A stretch of 46,805 nucleotides of DNA. It comes from Hymenobacter terricola (lineage in GTDB: Bacteria > Bacteroidota > Bacteroidia > Cytophagales > Hymenobacteraceae). Of the stretch, positions 32,445 to 41,249 are shown one piece after another. The number at the start of each line of letters is the position of its first letter. The stretch's first letter is position 1. A program made the translations under genes and the position numbers. The stretch lies in contig NZ_JAGEMO020000077.1 of assembly GCF_017921975.2 (NCBI RefSeq), positions 1 through 46,805 of the forward strand, in the 5' to 3' direction. The notes below the pieces were generated by a model. That model saw only the letters and a list, made by a program, of their open reading frames with translations. It made no database searches and was not told the origin of the DNA.

Positions 32445-32548
32445 GTTCCCTGTTATTTTTATTTTTTTTCAAAACTAGCCGAACAGCACGCGACCTAACT
32501 GCCGCGAAACCCGTACTCCCGCACATTCACCCTCATTGCTCAACCGTC

Positions 32549-33115
32549 ATGCATCGCCTCCTAGTTCTCTTATTCGCTGCCAGCTGCCTGGCCACCGCTC
32601 CCCGCCTCGCCGCAGCCCAGGACGGCGGCTTCCCCGTCCAAACCACCGCCCGCACCCAGTTTGTGTTCAAAAACGGCGAGGTTATGCGCCGCGAAGGCAG
32701 CCAGCTCACGCCCCTCACCCAAAACGTGAAACTGGCCAACGGCACGAAAATCAACTACAAAAACGGCATTGTGGAAATGCCCGCCGACAAAATATTCCCC
32801 CAGGGCAAAAAGCTAACGCTGCGCGAAGACGACTACGTGCGCGCCGATGGCGGGGTGGTTTTTGCCACGCCAGCCAGTGCGGCCGCGGCGCAAGGCAAGC
32901 CCGCCCCGGCCGCCGGCGCCAAGTACGAAACCTATGTCCAGCACGGCCTCAGCTCCTCCGGCCCAGCCATGCAGGTTTCCCTGCTCAATAAGAAGGTGGA
33001 GCTGCTGAACCAGAAAATCAGCCTGCTCAGCCAGGGCCGCACCGACCAGCCCGACACCAAGGCCATCGACGCCCAGCTCACCCAGGTCGATACGCAGCTG
33101 GCCGCCCAGAAATAG
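32549..33115 (+). CDS. Secreted DUF6799-like protein
   Basis: This 188-residue protein has a signal peptide ending near LAAAQ (residue 24). Two repeats of a small motif follow: FVFKNGEVMRREGSQLTPLT with VKLANGTKINYKNGIVEM, then KKLTLREDDYVRADG, typical of DUF6799 proteins. The C-terminal third is a predicted coiled coil (QVSLLNKKVELLNQKISLLS). The role is unknown. A related module heads the secreted protein at 34335. Confidence 0.75.
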   Translation: MHRLLVLLFAASCLATAPRLAAAQDGGFPVQTTARTQFVFKNGEVMRREGSQLTPLTQNVKLANGTKINYKNGIVEMPADKIFPQGKKLTLREDDYVRADGGVVFATPASAAAAQGKPAPAAGAKYETYVQHGLSSSGPAMQVSLLNKKVELLNQKISLLSQGRTDQPDTKAIDAQLTQVDTQLAAQK

Positions 33116-33122
33116 CTTCGGA

Positions 33123-34130
33123 CTACTCCCGCAGCGACAGCTGGCCCGCTGCCTCGGTTACTATTTTGAACGGCTCGTCCTTCACAATCAGGAACCCGTC
33201 AAGGTCGTGCACGTCGGCTAGGGCGCTGATTTGCAGGGCGGCCGCAATGCCTACGCTCGTTTCCACCATGCAGCCCAGCATGGGCAGCAGGCTGTGGGCG
33301 CGGGTGCGGCGCAGCAGCTCAATGCCGCGCCGGAAGCCGCCGGCTTTCATCAGCTTCACGTTCACGCCGTGAAATTGCCGGGCGATTTCGGCAAAGTCCG
33401 CCGTGTCCGTCACCGACTCGTCGGCCACCAGCGGCACGGCGCTGCGGGGGCGCAGGTAGCGGTAATCATCGGCCAGCGCGGCGGGCAAGGGCTGTTCCAA
33501 TAGGTGCAGGCGCAGGCCGGGCAGGGCCGCCGTTTGTTCCAGAAACTGCAGCACGCTGTCGGCATCGGGCCAGGCTTCGTTCCCGTCCACCAACAGGGCG
33601 TGGCCCGGCAGCGCGCGGGCCACTTCGGAGAGCAGGGCCAGGCCTTCGGCTTGGTTTACCTTGATTTTGAGCAGTTGAAAGCGGGCCGCGTCCTGCTCCC
33701 GCAGAAACTCAGCCACGGCGCCGGGCGCCATAATCGGCAGCGAAAAGGCCGTGGGCACCTTCCCGGCGGGCGGGGGCACGCCCAGCCATTGCCACACGGG
33801 TTGGCCGGCACGGGCGGCCAGCCATTGCACCAGTGCGGCTTCCAGGGCAAAGCTCAGGGCGTGAGCCACGGGCTGCTCCGCCAGCAGCGCATCCAGTTCC
33901 GCCAACGTTTCAACCTGAGCCAACCCGGTGGCTTGCAGGCCTTCAAATTGCTGCTGCAGTAGCTCCGGCGTTTCGTTGTAGCGCACATTGGGGGCTGCTT
34001 CGCCAGTGCCGCGCTGGCCGTGGCCACTGACCTGGAGCAGTAGGTTGGTTTTCGTGGCTGAGGTGTTGCGGGATATTTTCCAGACGTAGCGCAGGGCAAG
34101 CAGGTGTGGAGTCAGGGTCCAGATGGGCAT
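33123..34130 (-). CDS. Dipeptide epimerase (enolase superfamily, L-Ala-D/L-Glu type)
   Basis: This 335-residue enzyme belongs to the muconate lactonising subgroup. It shows the general base motif FQLLKIKVNQ (KxK at about residue 163), metal ligands in LLVDGNEAWPD, LLEQPLP and LVADESV, the second base in VNVKLMKAGG, and MVETSVGIAAAL. This pattern is that of dipeptide epimerases used in murein peptide recycling. Substrate specificity is inferred only from the family. It converges on the DUF6799 gene with a 7-base gap. Confidence 0.88.
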   Translation of the reverse strand: MPIWTLTPHLLALRYVWKISRNTSATKTNLLLQVSGHGQRGTGEAAPNVRYNETPELLQQQFEGLQATGLAQVETLAELDALLAEQPVAHALSFALEAALVQWLAARAGQPVWQWLGVPPPAGKVPTAFSLPIMAPGAVAEFLREQDAARFQLLKIKVNQAEGLALLSEVARALPGHALLVDGNEAWPDADSVLQFLEQTAALPGLRLHLLEQPLPAALADDYRYLRPRSAVPLVADESVTDTADFAEIARQFHGVNVKLMKAGGFRRGIELLRRTRAHSLLPMLGCMVETSVGIAAALQISALADVHDLDGFLIVKDEPFKIVTEAAGQLSLRE

Positions 34131-34207
34131 GGGCGAAGGTATATTTTTTCATGGTTGATGGCCCAAAAAAACGTTTTGAATCAAATATTTTTTTCTCAGC
34201 AACCGGG

Positions 34208-34244
34208 TAAAACATCTGCCTGCCCCTGCTTAAAAGATGTTTTA
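34208..34244. promoter_or_regulatory. Inverted repeat upstream of the secreted actin-fold gene
   Basis: TAAAACATCT and AGATGTTTTA are perfect 10-base arms 17 bases apart, in an AT-rich gap of 204 bases. It may be an operator or a weak terminator for the minus-strand side; the rest of the gap shows nothing certain. Confidence 0.45.
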
Positions 34245-34334
34245 TCTAAAAAACTAGTAAATCATCACAAAAAGCGGATATTTGTTGAGTCATACTCCTT
34301 CAAATTTCAATCCATAACTCACTCTTCTTTCTGT

Positions 34335-35570
34335 ATGAAGTTACCTCTATTCTTTTCGCTCATGCTGAGCGGCTTAGTCTTGGCCAACGCGCCTCAGCAG
34401 GCACTCGCACAATCCAAGAAATCGGTCCAGACCAGCGGTTTTATCCCGTGGTTCACGGTAAAAAACAACACCATGGTGGTGCAGACCGGCGATAAGACCA
34501 AGCCGCTCTCCGAAGATGTGACCCTGCCAAACGGCATTCGCGTCGAGTACCGTACCCAGTCCATTGTGCTCACCAATGGCACCCGCGTATTGTTGAAAGA
34601 AGGCGATATGCTGAGCTTGAATGGGGAATTCCTCAAGAAGTCGCCGATGACGGCAGCTGTGCCAGCACCTGTCAAGGCGGCCCCCGTCGCGGAGGCCACC
34701 GCCGTGGCCGCACCGGCTCCCGCACCTGTTGCTGCTGCCCCGGTGGTTGCGCCGGCCACTGCCTCAACTTTCACCTACAGCCCCGCCGCGCCGGTTAACG
34801 GCAAGCTCAAAGGCGTGGTGGAGCTCGGAGCCAGCGGCTTCAATATGTTCATCATCCGGGTGGATGACCAACACAACTGGAAGCTGGAAAAATCGGAGTT
34901 CGGCAACAGCCTCGTGATGGAGAACATGGCCACGGAAGATGACGTGCGCACCGGCCTGAAGGCGTACATCGGCAAAATGCTGGACTTCGGCGTGGGCGGG
35001 CACGACATTCATTTCGTGGTGAGCTCCGGGGCCTCCCTCTCGCCCGAAACCCGGCGCATTACCAAAGGCCTGGAGGCCTTGAAGTACGTAGTCAACACCG
35101 TGACGCCCGAGCGCGAAGGCGCGCTGGGCCTGCGCGCGGCCCTGCCGCCGGCTTTTGCCAACAAAGCGTTTATGTTCGACATGGGCTCGGCCAACAGCAA
35201 GATTGCGTGGCTGGCCGGCGGCCAACCGCAGGTAACCGACACCTACGGCTCCAAATACTACGAGAAAAACATCGACGATGCGAAGGTGGCCGCCGAGGTC
35301 AAAGCCAAGGCGGAGAAGATTCCTGCCCGGCTGCGCGGCACTTGCTTCATCATCGGCGGGGTACCCTACGAACTGGCCAAAGCCGTGCGACAGGGCCAGG
35401 AGCACTACACCGTACTCCGGGCCGCCGACGCGTACCCGCAACTCACCGGTGCCAAAATCAAATCGGGCCTGAACATCTACCAGGCCGTGGCCAGCGCCAC
35501 TGGCTGCCAGCAATTCGTGTTCGGCTACGATACCAACTTCACCATCGGCTACTTGCTGTCGCTGCCCTAG
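34335..35570 (+). CDS. Secreted DUF6799-Ppx/GppA-like (actin-fold) fusion protein
   Basis: This 411-residue protein has a signal peptide (LPLFFSLMLSGLVLANAPQQ, cleavage near ALAQS). Residues about 40-100 are a DUF6799-like module (VQTGDKTKPLSEDVTLPNGI, VLTNGTRVLLKEGDMLSLNG). A Pro/Ala/Val linker (about 105-150) leads to a domain laid out like Ppx/GppA phosphatases: LKGVVELGASGFNMFIIRVD (phosphate-1), FVVSSGASLSPETRRITKGL, TPEREGALGLRAAL (SGxEEA-like region), AFMFDMGSANSKIAWL (phosphate-2) and CFIIGGVPYELAKAV. Key residues deviate from active enzymes (D to E in phosphate-1, GGS to SAN). Since ATP is not expected outside, it may be a binding protein; this is inference. A decayed copy of its 3' end follows. 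Confidence 0.8.
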   Translation: MKLPLFFSLMLSGLVLANAPQQALAQSKKSVQTSGFIPWFTVKNNTMVVQTGDKTKPLSEDVTLPNGIRVEYRTQSIVLTNGTRVLLKEGDMLSLNGEFLKKSPMTAAVPAPVKAAPVAEATAVAAPAPAPVAAAPVVAPATASTFTYSPAAPVNGKLKGVVELGASGFNMFIIRVDDQHNWKLEKSEFGNSLVMENMATEDDVRTGLKAYIGKMLDFGVGGHDIHFVVSSGASLSPETRRITKGLEALKYVVNTVTPEREGALGLRAALPPAFANKAFMFDMGSANSKIAWLAGGQPQVTDTYGSKYYEKNIDDAKVAAEVKAKAEKIPARLRGTCFIIGGVPYELAKAVRQGQEHYTVLRAADAYPQLTGAKIKSGLNIYQAVASATGCQQFVFGYDTNFTIGYLLSLP

Positions 35571-35602
35571 CGCCCGCGTGGCGTGCTATCGGGCCTTGTC
35601 CG

Positions 35603-35647
35603 AAGCCCTCCCGGCCCCCTCGCGGTGTGGCCGGGAGGGCTTTTTTT
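35603..35647 (+). terminator. Rho-independent terminator
   Basis: AAGCCCTCCCGGCC and its complement form a 14-base stem around a 12-base loop, followed by seven T, 33 bases past the stop of the secreted actin-fold gene. Confidence 0.9.
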
Positions 35648-35752
35648 GGGCCCGGCCCCGGCCCGGCCATCGTGCCCACATCGGAACAGGCAGCGCTTTT
35701 TACTCCAAAATGCCCCGGCAATTGCGCTCGCGGGCGGAGGCCCCCACAACCT

Positions 35753-35827
35753 GGTACTGGCTGCCAGTAACTCATATTGGGACACGTCAGCAACTTCATT
35801 ATCGGCTACCGGCTTTCGTTGCCCTAG
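35753..35827 (+). pseudogene. Decayed duplicate of the 3' end of the secreted actin-fold gene
   Basis: These 25 codons align codon for codon, without gaps, to the last 25 codons of the gene at 34335: TGCQ, stop instead of Q, L, then variants leading to NFIIGYRLSLP and TAG (parent: NFTIGYLLSLP, TAG). The nonsense codon TAA at 35768-35770 and the lack of a start show it is a remnant. It lies in the 346-base gap between the gene and the symporter; besides it and the terminator I see nothing else in that gap. Confidence 0.75.
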
Positions 35828-35916
35828 CCGCCTCACGCCCCTGGCAGTGGGGCTGCCGGCCGAATAATGCCGTTCTTTAGGCCCTCATTCCGCCTTTGCG
35901 GCCACTAATTAACTGC

Positions 35917-37299
35917 ATGCCAAAATCCCGCTTACCCCTCCTCGCTCTTCTTTTTCTCGTTCTGGCCAGCTTGGTCACGGTGCTGGCGGCCAACAATATG
36001 GTGGCCTTGCCACCGGCCGTGCCGGTAGCAGTCCGCTGGCTGGCCCTGCTGCTGGTGGGGGCCGCCGTGGCTCCCCGCCGCTCGCTCACCCTCTGGATTG
36101 TGGTGAGCATGCTGGTCGGCATTGAGCTGGGCCACGACGCCCCCGGCGTGGCCATGAACCTTAAAGTATTGAGTGATGCATTCTTGCGGCTGGTTAAAAC
36201 CATTATCGCGCCGCTAGTTTTTGCCACGCTGGTTGTGGGCATTGCCGGCCACGCCAACCTGAAGCAGGTAGGCCGCATGGGCCTCAAAGCACTGATTTAC
36301 TTTGAAGTCGTTACCACGTTTGCCCTTTTCATCGGGCTCGCAGCCATCAACCTGACCAAAGCCGGCGTGGGCATCAGCCAGGCGGGGGTAAAAGAAGAAG
36401 CTCTGGCCGCCGCCCCGCCCCAAACCGCCGCCGACATCATCCTGCACATCTTCCCCGAAAACATCGCCAAATCGGTGGCCGAGGGACAGGTGCTGCAAGT
36501 CGTGATTTTCGCCATTCTCTTCGCCATCGGCTTGGCCCTCACCCCGGAGCGTCCCCGGCGCGTAATGCTCGAATTCTGTGAAAGCCTGTCGGAGGTGATG
36601 TTCAAGTTCACCAACGTGGTGATGTATTTCGCGCCGCTGGGCGTGGGCGGCGCCCTGGCCTACACGGTGGGCAAAATGGGCTTTGCGCCGCTGCTCAACG
36701 CCTTGCAGCTGCTGCTCACGCTCTACGGTGCCCTCATCGCGTTTGCGGTGCTGGTGCTGCTGCCGGTGGCGCTGCTGGCCCGCATTCCGCTGCGCCGCTT
36801 CATTGCGGCCGTGGCCGAGCCGGTCAGTATTGCCTTCGCCACCACTTCGTCGGAGGCGGCGCTGCCGCGGGCCATGGAGGCCATGGAAAGCATCGGCGTG
36901 CCGCGGCGCATCGTGGCATTTGTGATGCCCACGGGCTATTCCTTCAACCTGGATGGCACCACGCTGTACCTTTCCCTGGCCGCCGTGTTTGTGGCGCAGG
37001 CGGCCGGCGTGCCCCTCACTTTCGGGCAGCAGCTGCTGATGGTTTTCACGCTGATGCTGACCAGCAAAGGCGTTGCGGGCGTGCCCCGGGCGTCGCTGGT
37101 TATTCTGCTGGCCACGGTGGCATCGTTCAACCTGCCCGCCTGGCCGGTTTTCATCATCCTGGGCATTGATGCGCTGATGGACATGGCCCGTACCGCCGTG
37201 AACGTGCTGGGCAACTGCCTGGCTTCGGCCGTGGTGGCGCGTTGGGAAGGGGAGTTTGTGGACGACTACCACGGGCCCGACCTCACCGCTGTACAATAG
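35917..37299 (+). CDS. Dicarboxylate/amino acid:cation symporter (GltP/DctA family)
   Basis: This is a 460-residue inner-membrane carrier of the DAACS family, which imports glutamate, aspartate or C4-dicarboxylates with H+ or Na+. It shows the early segment FLRLVKTIIAPLVFATLVVG, IPLRRFIAAVAEPVSIAFAT, the re-entrant loop motif TSSEAALPRAME, the signature NLDGTTLYLSLAAVFVAQ and the end segment DALMDMARTAVNVLGNCLAS. ATG 35917 is preferred over an upstream TTG. The substrate cannot be fixed from the sequence. Confidence 0.93.
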   Translation: MPKSRLPLLALLFLVLASLVTVLAANNMVALPPAVPVAVRWLALLLVGAAVAPRRSLTLWIVVSMLVGIELGHDAPGVAMNLKVLSDAFLRLVKTIIAPLVFATLVVGIAGHANLKQVGRMGLKALIYFEVVTTFALFIGLAAINLTKAGVGISQAGVKEEALAAAPPQTAADIILHIFPENIAKSVAEGQVLQVVIFAILFAIGLALTPERPRRVMLEFCESLSEVMFKFTNVVMYFAPLGVGGALAYTVGKMGFAPLLNALQLLLTLYGALIAFAVLVLLPVALLARIPLRRFIAAVAEPVSIAFATTSSEAALPRAMEAMESIGVPRRIVAFVMPTGYSFNLDGTTLYLSLAAVFVAQAAGVPLTFGQQLLMVFTLMLTSKGVAGVPRASLVILLATVASFNLPAWPVFIILGIDALMDMARTAVNVLGNCLASAVVARWEGEFVDDYHGPDLTAVQ

Positions 37300-37513
37300 C
37301 AGAAGGTTAATATTCGAAATTGAACTAAAACAGGGTGGGCGGTTTTAATTCAGTCACGGGTTTTTTTCTGCCATTCGCCGAGAAAGTGCCCTTCTACCCG
37401 CATTATCCCCTAATTTAGCTACTGATTACGAAGTTGCAATCTCATTTCGGCTTGATTAGGTATTTTTTGACTTTCTCCTTTTCTTTTTCTGATATTCTCA
37501 CTACCTTACAACT

Positions 37514-38173
37514 ATGAAATTTCCTCGTCACCTCGCCTTGCTGGCTTTCGGTCCGGCTCTGCTAGCGGCCCCCGCCTGCGTGTCGGTAAAGTCCCAGATG
37601 AAGAGCACGCCTTCGGCGGCCATCTCCAAGCGCCTGCCGGCGCTGGAAGTCCTGGCCGACCAGGGCCCGCTTGCGATGAACGACGGTGCATTGCCCGAAG
37701 ACCCGTTGAAGTTGTTCCAACAGGAGTGCCGCATCAACCTGACCGAGCCCACGGATTCGGCCACGTACGGTTACGCCAAGCTCATCGTGAAGAAGGTGAA
37801 AACCCTGCGCACCGGCCGCGCCGTGCAGGGCCTGCAGGTGCTCACCTTTATGGTGCCCGCCGTCATCGGCATTCCCCTGGAATGGTACAAAACCACCCTG
37901 CAAGCCGAAGTACAGGTGAGCGACGCGGCTGGCAACCTGCTGGGTTCCTACGTTGGCACCGGCACCTCCGAAGTGAAAGTGGCCATGTACCACGGCTACT
38001 CGCAAACCGCTGCCCCCCGCCTGGCCGATATCATTGCCCTGCGCGGCGCCATGGCCCAGATTCGGCCCCAGCTTGATACGGCCACGGCCCGCCTGCGGCC
38101 GTTGCTCCTCGCCGGCGGCACCGTGGAAAACCCCACGCTGCCCGCTTCGCAGGTGGTGACGGGCAGCCGCTAG
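37514..38173 (+). CDS. Hypothetical lipoprotein
   Basis: This 219-residue protein has a lipoprotein signal with Cys at residue 22 (LLAAPACVSV). The middle has a hydrophobic stretch GLQVLTFMVPAVIGIPLEWY flanked by strands LIVKKVKTLRTG and LQAEVQVSDAAGNLLGSYVG. I do not recognise a named family. The 214 bases upstream are AT-rich and hold its promoter, but no element is clear enough to call. Confidence 0.78.
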   Translation: MKFPRHLALLAFGPALLAAPACVSVKSQMKSTPSAAISKRLPALEVLADQGPLAMNDGALPEDPLKLFQQECRINLTEPTDSATYGYAKLIVKKVKTLRTGRAVQGLQVLTFMVPAVIGIPLEWYKTTLQAEVQVSDAAGNLLGSYVGTGTSEVKVAMYHGYSQTAAPRLADIIALRGAMAQIRPQLDTATARLRPLLLAGGTVENPTLPASQVVTGSR

Positions 38174-38209
38174 GCCCCGCTCGGGCGGGCATTGCCCCTG
38201 TATTGCTTG

Positions 38210-38256
38210 GCCCGTAGCACCCACTCCCGCTGTCCGGCGAAGTGGGTGCTACGGGC
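38210..38256. repeat. Intergenic hairpin (family H)
   Basis: GCCCGTAGCACCCACT (38210-38225) and its exact complement (38241-38256) form a 16-base stem. It lies between two lipoprotein genes and directly before the -7 box of the second. Confidence 0.85.
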
Positions 38257-38258
38257 CT

Positions 38259-38266
38259 TATCTTTG
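38259..38266 (+). promoter_or_regulatory. -7 box for the lipoprotein gene at 38275
   Basis: TATCTTTG ends 8 bases before the ATG. Confidence 0.6.
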
Positions 38267-38274
38267 GGCTTGAT

Positions 38275-38802
38275 ATGTCCTACCTCCTGCCCGCCCGGTT
38301 TTCTGTCCTTTCTCTGTTGAGCGCCGCCCTGCTGCTGAGCGGCTGCTGCGCCAACAACGTGTGCGATTGCGACGACGCCAAAGCCGATGCGGTTGAGCTG
38401 CGGTTTGACCCTCTTTTTCTGACGAGTGACCTGGATACCGTTCTCATCAAGCGGTATCCGAAAGATTTTAATGCCACTACCATCCCGGAGACGGTTACGC
38501 TTATCCGCAACACGGCGCATGCCCGCGACTCCGTCCTGCTGAACAACAACTCGCCTTTTGCCCAGGTTGGCACCACCAAAATCAACAGCTACCGGTATGT
38601 GGTGCAGTATTACGTGCAGCAGCCCGGCAGCAAGCCGGTGGCAACTACCGCGCTGGTAATTGATAAAATAGACCTTCAAGGCAGTTTCCAGGGCGATGGC
38701 TGCTGTACTTGCTATACCAATTCCCGGAAAATAGTTTACGCGATGGGCAGCGTTTTTGACCTCACCGGTCAGTCACGGCCCATCATTACCATACCCAGGT
38801 AG
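38275..38802 (+). CDS. Cysteine-rich hypothetical lipoprotein
   Basis: This 175-residue lipoprotein has the lipobox LLSGC with Cys at residue 24, directly followed by a Cys cluster CCANNVCDCDD. A second cluster, DGCCTCYTN, is near residue 143. The rest is predicted beta-rich with a segment YRYVVQYYVQQPGSKPVATT. Function unknown; the paired Cys clusters could form disulfides or bind metal. Confidence 0.78.
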   Translation: MSYLLPARFSVLSLLSAALLLSGCCANNVCDCDDAKADAVELRFDPLFLTSDLDTVLIKRYPKDFNATTIPETVTLIRNTAHARDSVLLNNNSPFAQVGTTKINSYRYVVQYYVQQPGSKPVATTALVIDKIDLQGSFQGDGCCTCYTNSRKIVYAMGSVFDLTGQSRPIITIPR

Positions 38803-38877
38803 CCTGGCCGCCTGCGGCGCGCGTATTGAATCTGCCGCGCTGCAACGATTGGCCGGAAATCCGTGTTTTTCGTCCCT

Positions 38878-41238
38878 ATGCCCGCTGAACCTTTACTGCC
38901 CACCGCCCCGACGGTACCTGCCCCGCGCAGCGCCACGGCCCCGTCCTCGTTTCCCTTTCGCTCAACGCTCAGCCTGGAGCCGCTGATTGCGTACTGGCAG
39001 GAGCGCGAGCAAGCATCCAATGCGGGCGTGGCCCTGCTGGCCCGCGCCATCGGCGAGCAGGTGGCGCAGGCGTCCTGGTGCCGGGGCCCGCTCACCGATT
39101 TTGCGGAGCTGGAATGCAACTGCGACCTGATTGAAACGCTGATGCTGGCCGTGTTTCCGCCGGCGTCGTTTGCTTCCGATATCAGCGGGGTGGTGGGGCC
39201 GTTTCAGCGGCGCAGCTTCTACTCCACGCGCCACTTCGAGGAGGTGATGCTCAACAAGGACCGCATCATCAAGCAGCCGCTGAACATTGACGTGGCGGCC
39301 ATGGACCGGCAAATGGGGCTCATGGCCTATCACCTGGTGCTGCACCGCGTTTACGGGGCCGACCTGCCGCCGCTGGGCACCATTGTCTTCACGGTGCCCG
39401 ATTACCAGATTGGCCTGTACCGGCATTATGGCGTCGATTTCAACTCGGATTTTGTGACGGTGAAGGTGGTGGGCGAAGCGCCGGCATTGAGCCCCGAGCA
39501 GCTGGAGCTGCTGGTGCATAACCGCCACCGGCCGGAGCTGTGGCGCCAGCTGCTGCCGCCCGAGCATTTCGAGCTGGAAGGCTTCAACCTGCTGCAGCTG
39601 GTGGACATCACCGACCAGGAAATTCTTTCGGAGCTGAAATACGACCTGCTGGAGCGCGACGTGCTGCAAACCCCCGCCCGCTTCGAGCAGATTCAGGAGA
39701 AGCTGCGAGTGCTGTTTGCGCAGCCGGCGCTGCAATTGGGCATCGCCGCTTACGACGAGAAGAAGCGGGCGTTTGTGGATTTTGGCCGCAAAATCAACCA
39801 CAGTTTCCTCACCAAGCAGGTGCAGCACCAGTCGGCCGACGGCAGCTTCCGGCTGATTTATGAGCGCCTGCTGCGGGAGAAGGAGCCGCTGGTGCTCAAG
39901 GATGTGACCACGGCCGACATTCCCGAAGACCTGCGCCAGCAAATTCTGAGCCTGGGCATTCACTCCGCCATATTGGCCTTGCTGCCCTACGGCGACGACA
40001 CGGTGGGCCTGCTGGAGCTGGGCACGCCCGATGTGGGCGGCCTCGACGAGTTCGACATGGACAAGGTGTCGCAGTTCGTGCCCTTGTTTGCGGTGGCCGT
40101 GAAGCGCAACGCCGAGGACCTGCAGGCGCGGGTGCAGTCCATCATTCGGGAGAAATTTACGGCCATCCACCCCACCATGGAGTGGCGGTTCATGGACGCG
40201 GCCCGCAACCTGCTGGCCAAGCTCGACGCCGGCAACCGCTCGGCCGAGATGGAGCCCATCGTGTTTGAGGAAGTGTACCCGCTGCACGGCTCCTGCGACA
40301 TTCGGGGCAGCAGCACGGTGCGCAACGAAGCCATTCAGGGTGACCTTATCGAACATCTTACGCTGGCCAACAAAGTCCTGAAAAAAGCTTCGGAGTACCA
40401 GCAGCTGCCCATTCTGGACGAGCTGAAGTTCTACGTCACGAAGCACCTCAAGCGGCTGAGCGAGGGCATGCTGACCGGCGACGAGGCCAATATCTACGAT
40501 TCGCTCACCCGCGAAGTGGAGCCGCTGTTTGAGTACCTGGCCACGCACACGCCCGAGCTGCGCCCGGTCATCACCAAGTACTGGAGCAACATCGACCCCA
40601 AGCTGGGCATTCTCTACAAGCGCCGCCAGGACTTCGAAATCAGCGTGACCACGCTGAACGATGCCGTGAGCGACTACCTCGACGAGGAAGAGGAAAAGGC
40701 CCAGTTGATGTACCCGCACTACTTCCAACGCTACAAAACCGACGGCGTGGAGTTCAACATCTACGTAGGGGCCACGCTGGTGCAGAACAAGCCATTCGAC
40801 CTGGTGTTTCTCAAAAACCTGCGCCTGTGGCAGCTCCTCACGATGGTGGAAATTACGCGGCGCACCGCCGCCCTGAAACACACCCTGCCCGTGCCACTCG
40901 ACACCACGCAGCTCATCCTCATCCACGGCCAGGCGCTGAGCATCCGCTTCCGGCAGGACGAGCGCCAGTTCGACGTGGACGGCGCCTACAACATCCGCTA
41001 CGAAATTATCAAAAAGCGCATTGATAAAGCCACCGTGCTGGGCACCGGCGAGCGGCTGACCCAGCCCGGCACCATTGCGCTGGTGTATGCCCAGAGCCGC
41101 GAGGCCGTGGAATACTTCGAGTACATCGACTACCTTCAGGACCGCGGCCTGCTGGCGCCCGGCGTCGAAGAGCTGGAACTAGAGGAGTTGCAGGGCGTGA
41201 AAGGCCTGCTGGCGTTGCGGGTGCAGGTGCGCCTGTAG
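38878..41238 (+). CDS. Large GAF-domain protein
   Basis: This is a 786-residue soluble protein. Residues about 1-230 are specific to the family (SLEPLIAYWQEREQASNAGV). A GAF sensor domain covers about 270-420 (FRLIYERLLREKEPLVLKDV, HSAILALLPYGDDTVGLLEL). A long helical second half holds an acidic segment DYLDEEEEKAQLMYPHYFQR. No histidine kinase, cyclase or output domain is visible, so it may signal through binding. ATG 38878 is chosen over a GTG five codons upstream. Confidence 0.85.
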   Translation: MPAEPLLPTAPTVPAPRSATAPSSFPFRSTLSLEPLIAYWQEREQASNAGVALLARAIGEQVAQASWCRGPLTDFAELECNCDLIETLMLAVFPPASFASDISGVVGPFQRRSFYSTRHFEEVMLNKDRIIKQPLNIDVAAMDRQMGLMAYHLVLHRVYGADLPPLGTIVFTVPDYQIGLYRHYGVDFNSDFVTVKVVGEAPALSPEQLELLVHNRHRPELWRQLLPPEHFELEGFNLLQLVDITDQEILSELKYDLLERDVLQTPARFEQIQEKLRVLFAQPALQLGIAAYDEKKRAFVDFGRKINHSFLTKQVQHQSADGSFRLIYERLLREKEPLVLKDVTTADIPEDLRQQILSLGIHSAILALLPYGDDTVGLLELGTPDVGGLDEFDMDKVSQFVPLFAVAVKRNAEDLQARVQSIIREKFTAIHPTMEWRFMDAARNLLAKLDAGNRSAEMEPIVFEEVYPLHGSCDIRGSSTVRNEAIQGDLIEHLTLANKVLKKASEYQQLPILDELKFYVTKHLKRLSEGMLTGDEANIYDSLTREVEPLFEYLATHTPELRPVITKYWSNIDPKLGILYKRRQDFEISVTTLNDAVSDYLDEEEEKAQLMYPHYFQRYKTDGVEFNIYVGATLVQNKPFDLVFLKNLRLWQLLTMVEITRRTAALKHTLPVPLDTTQLILIHGQALSIRFRQDERQFDVDGAYNIRYEIIKKRIDKATVLGTGERLTQPGTIALVYAQSREAVEYFEYIDYLQDRGLLAPGVEELELEELQGVKGLLALRVQVRL

Positions 41239-41249
41239 GGAGGCATTTT

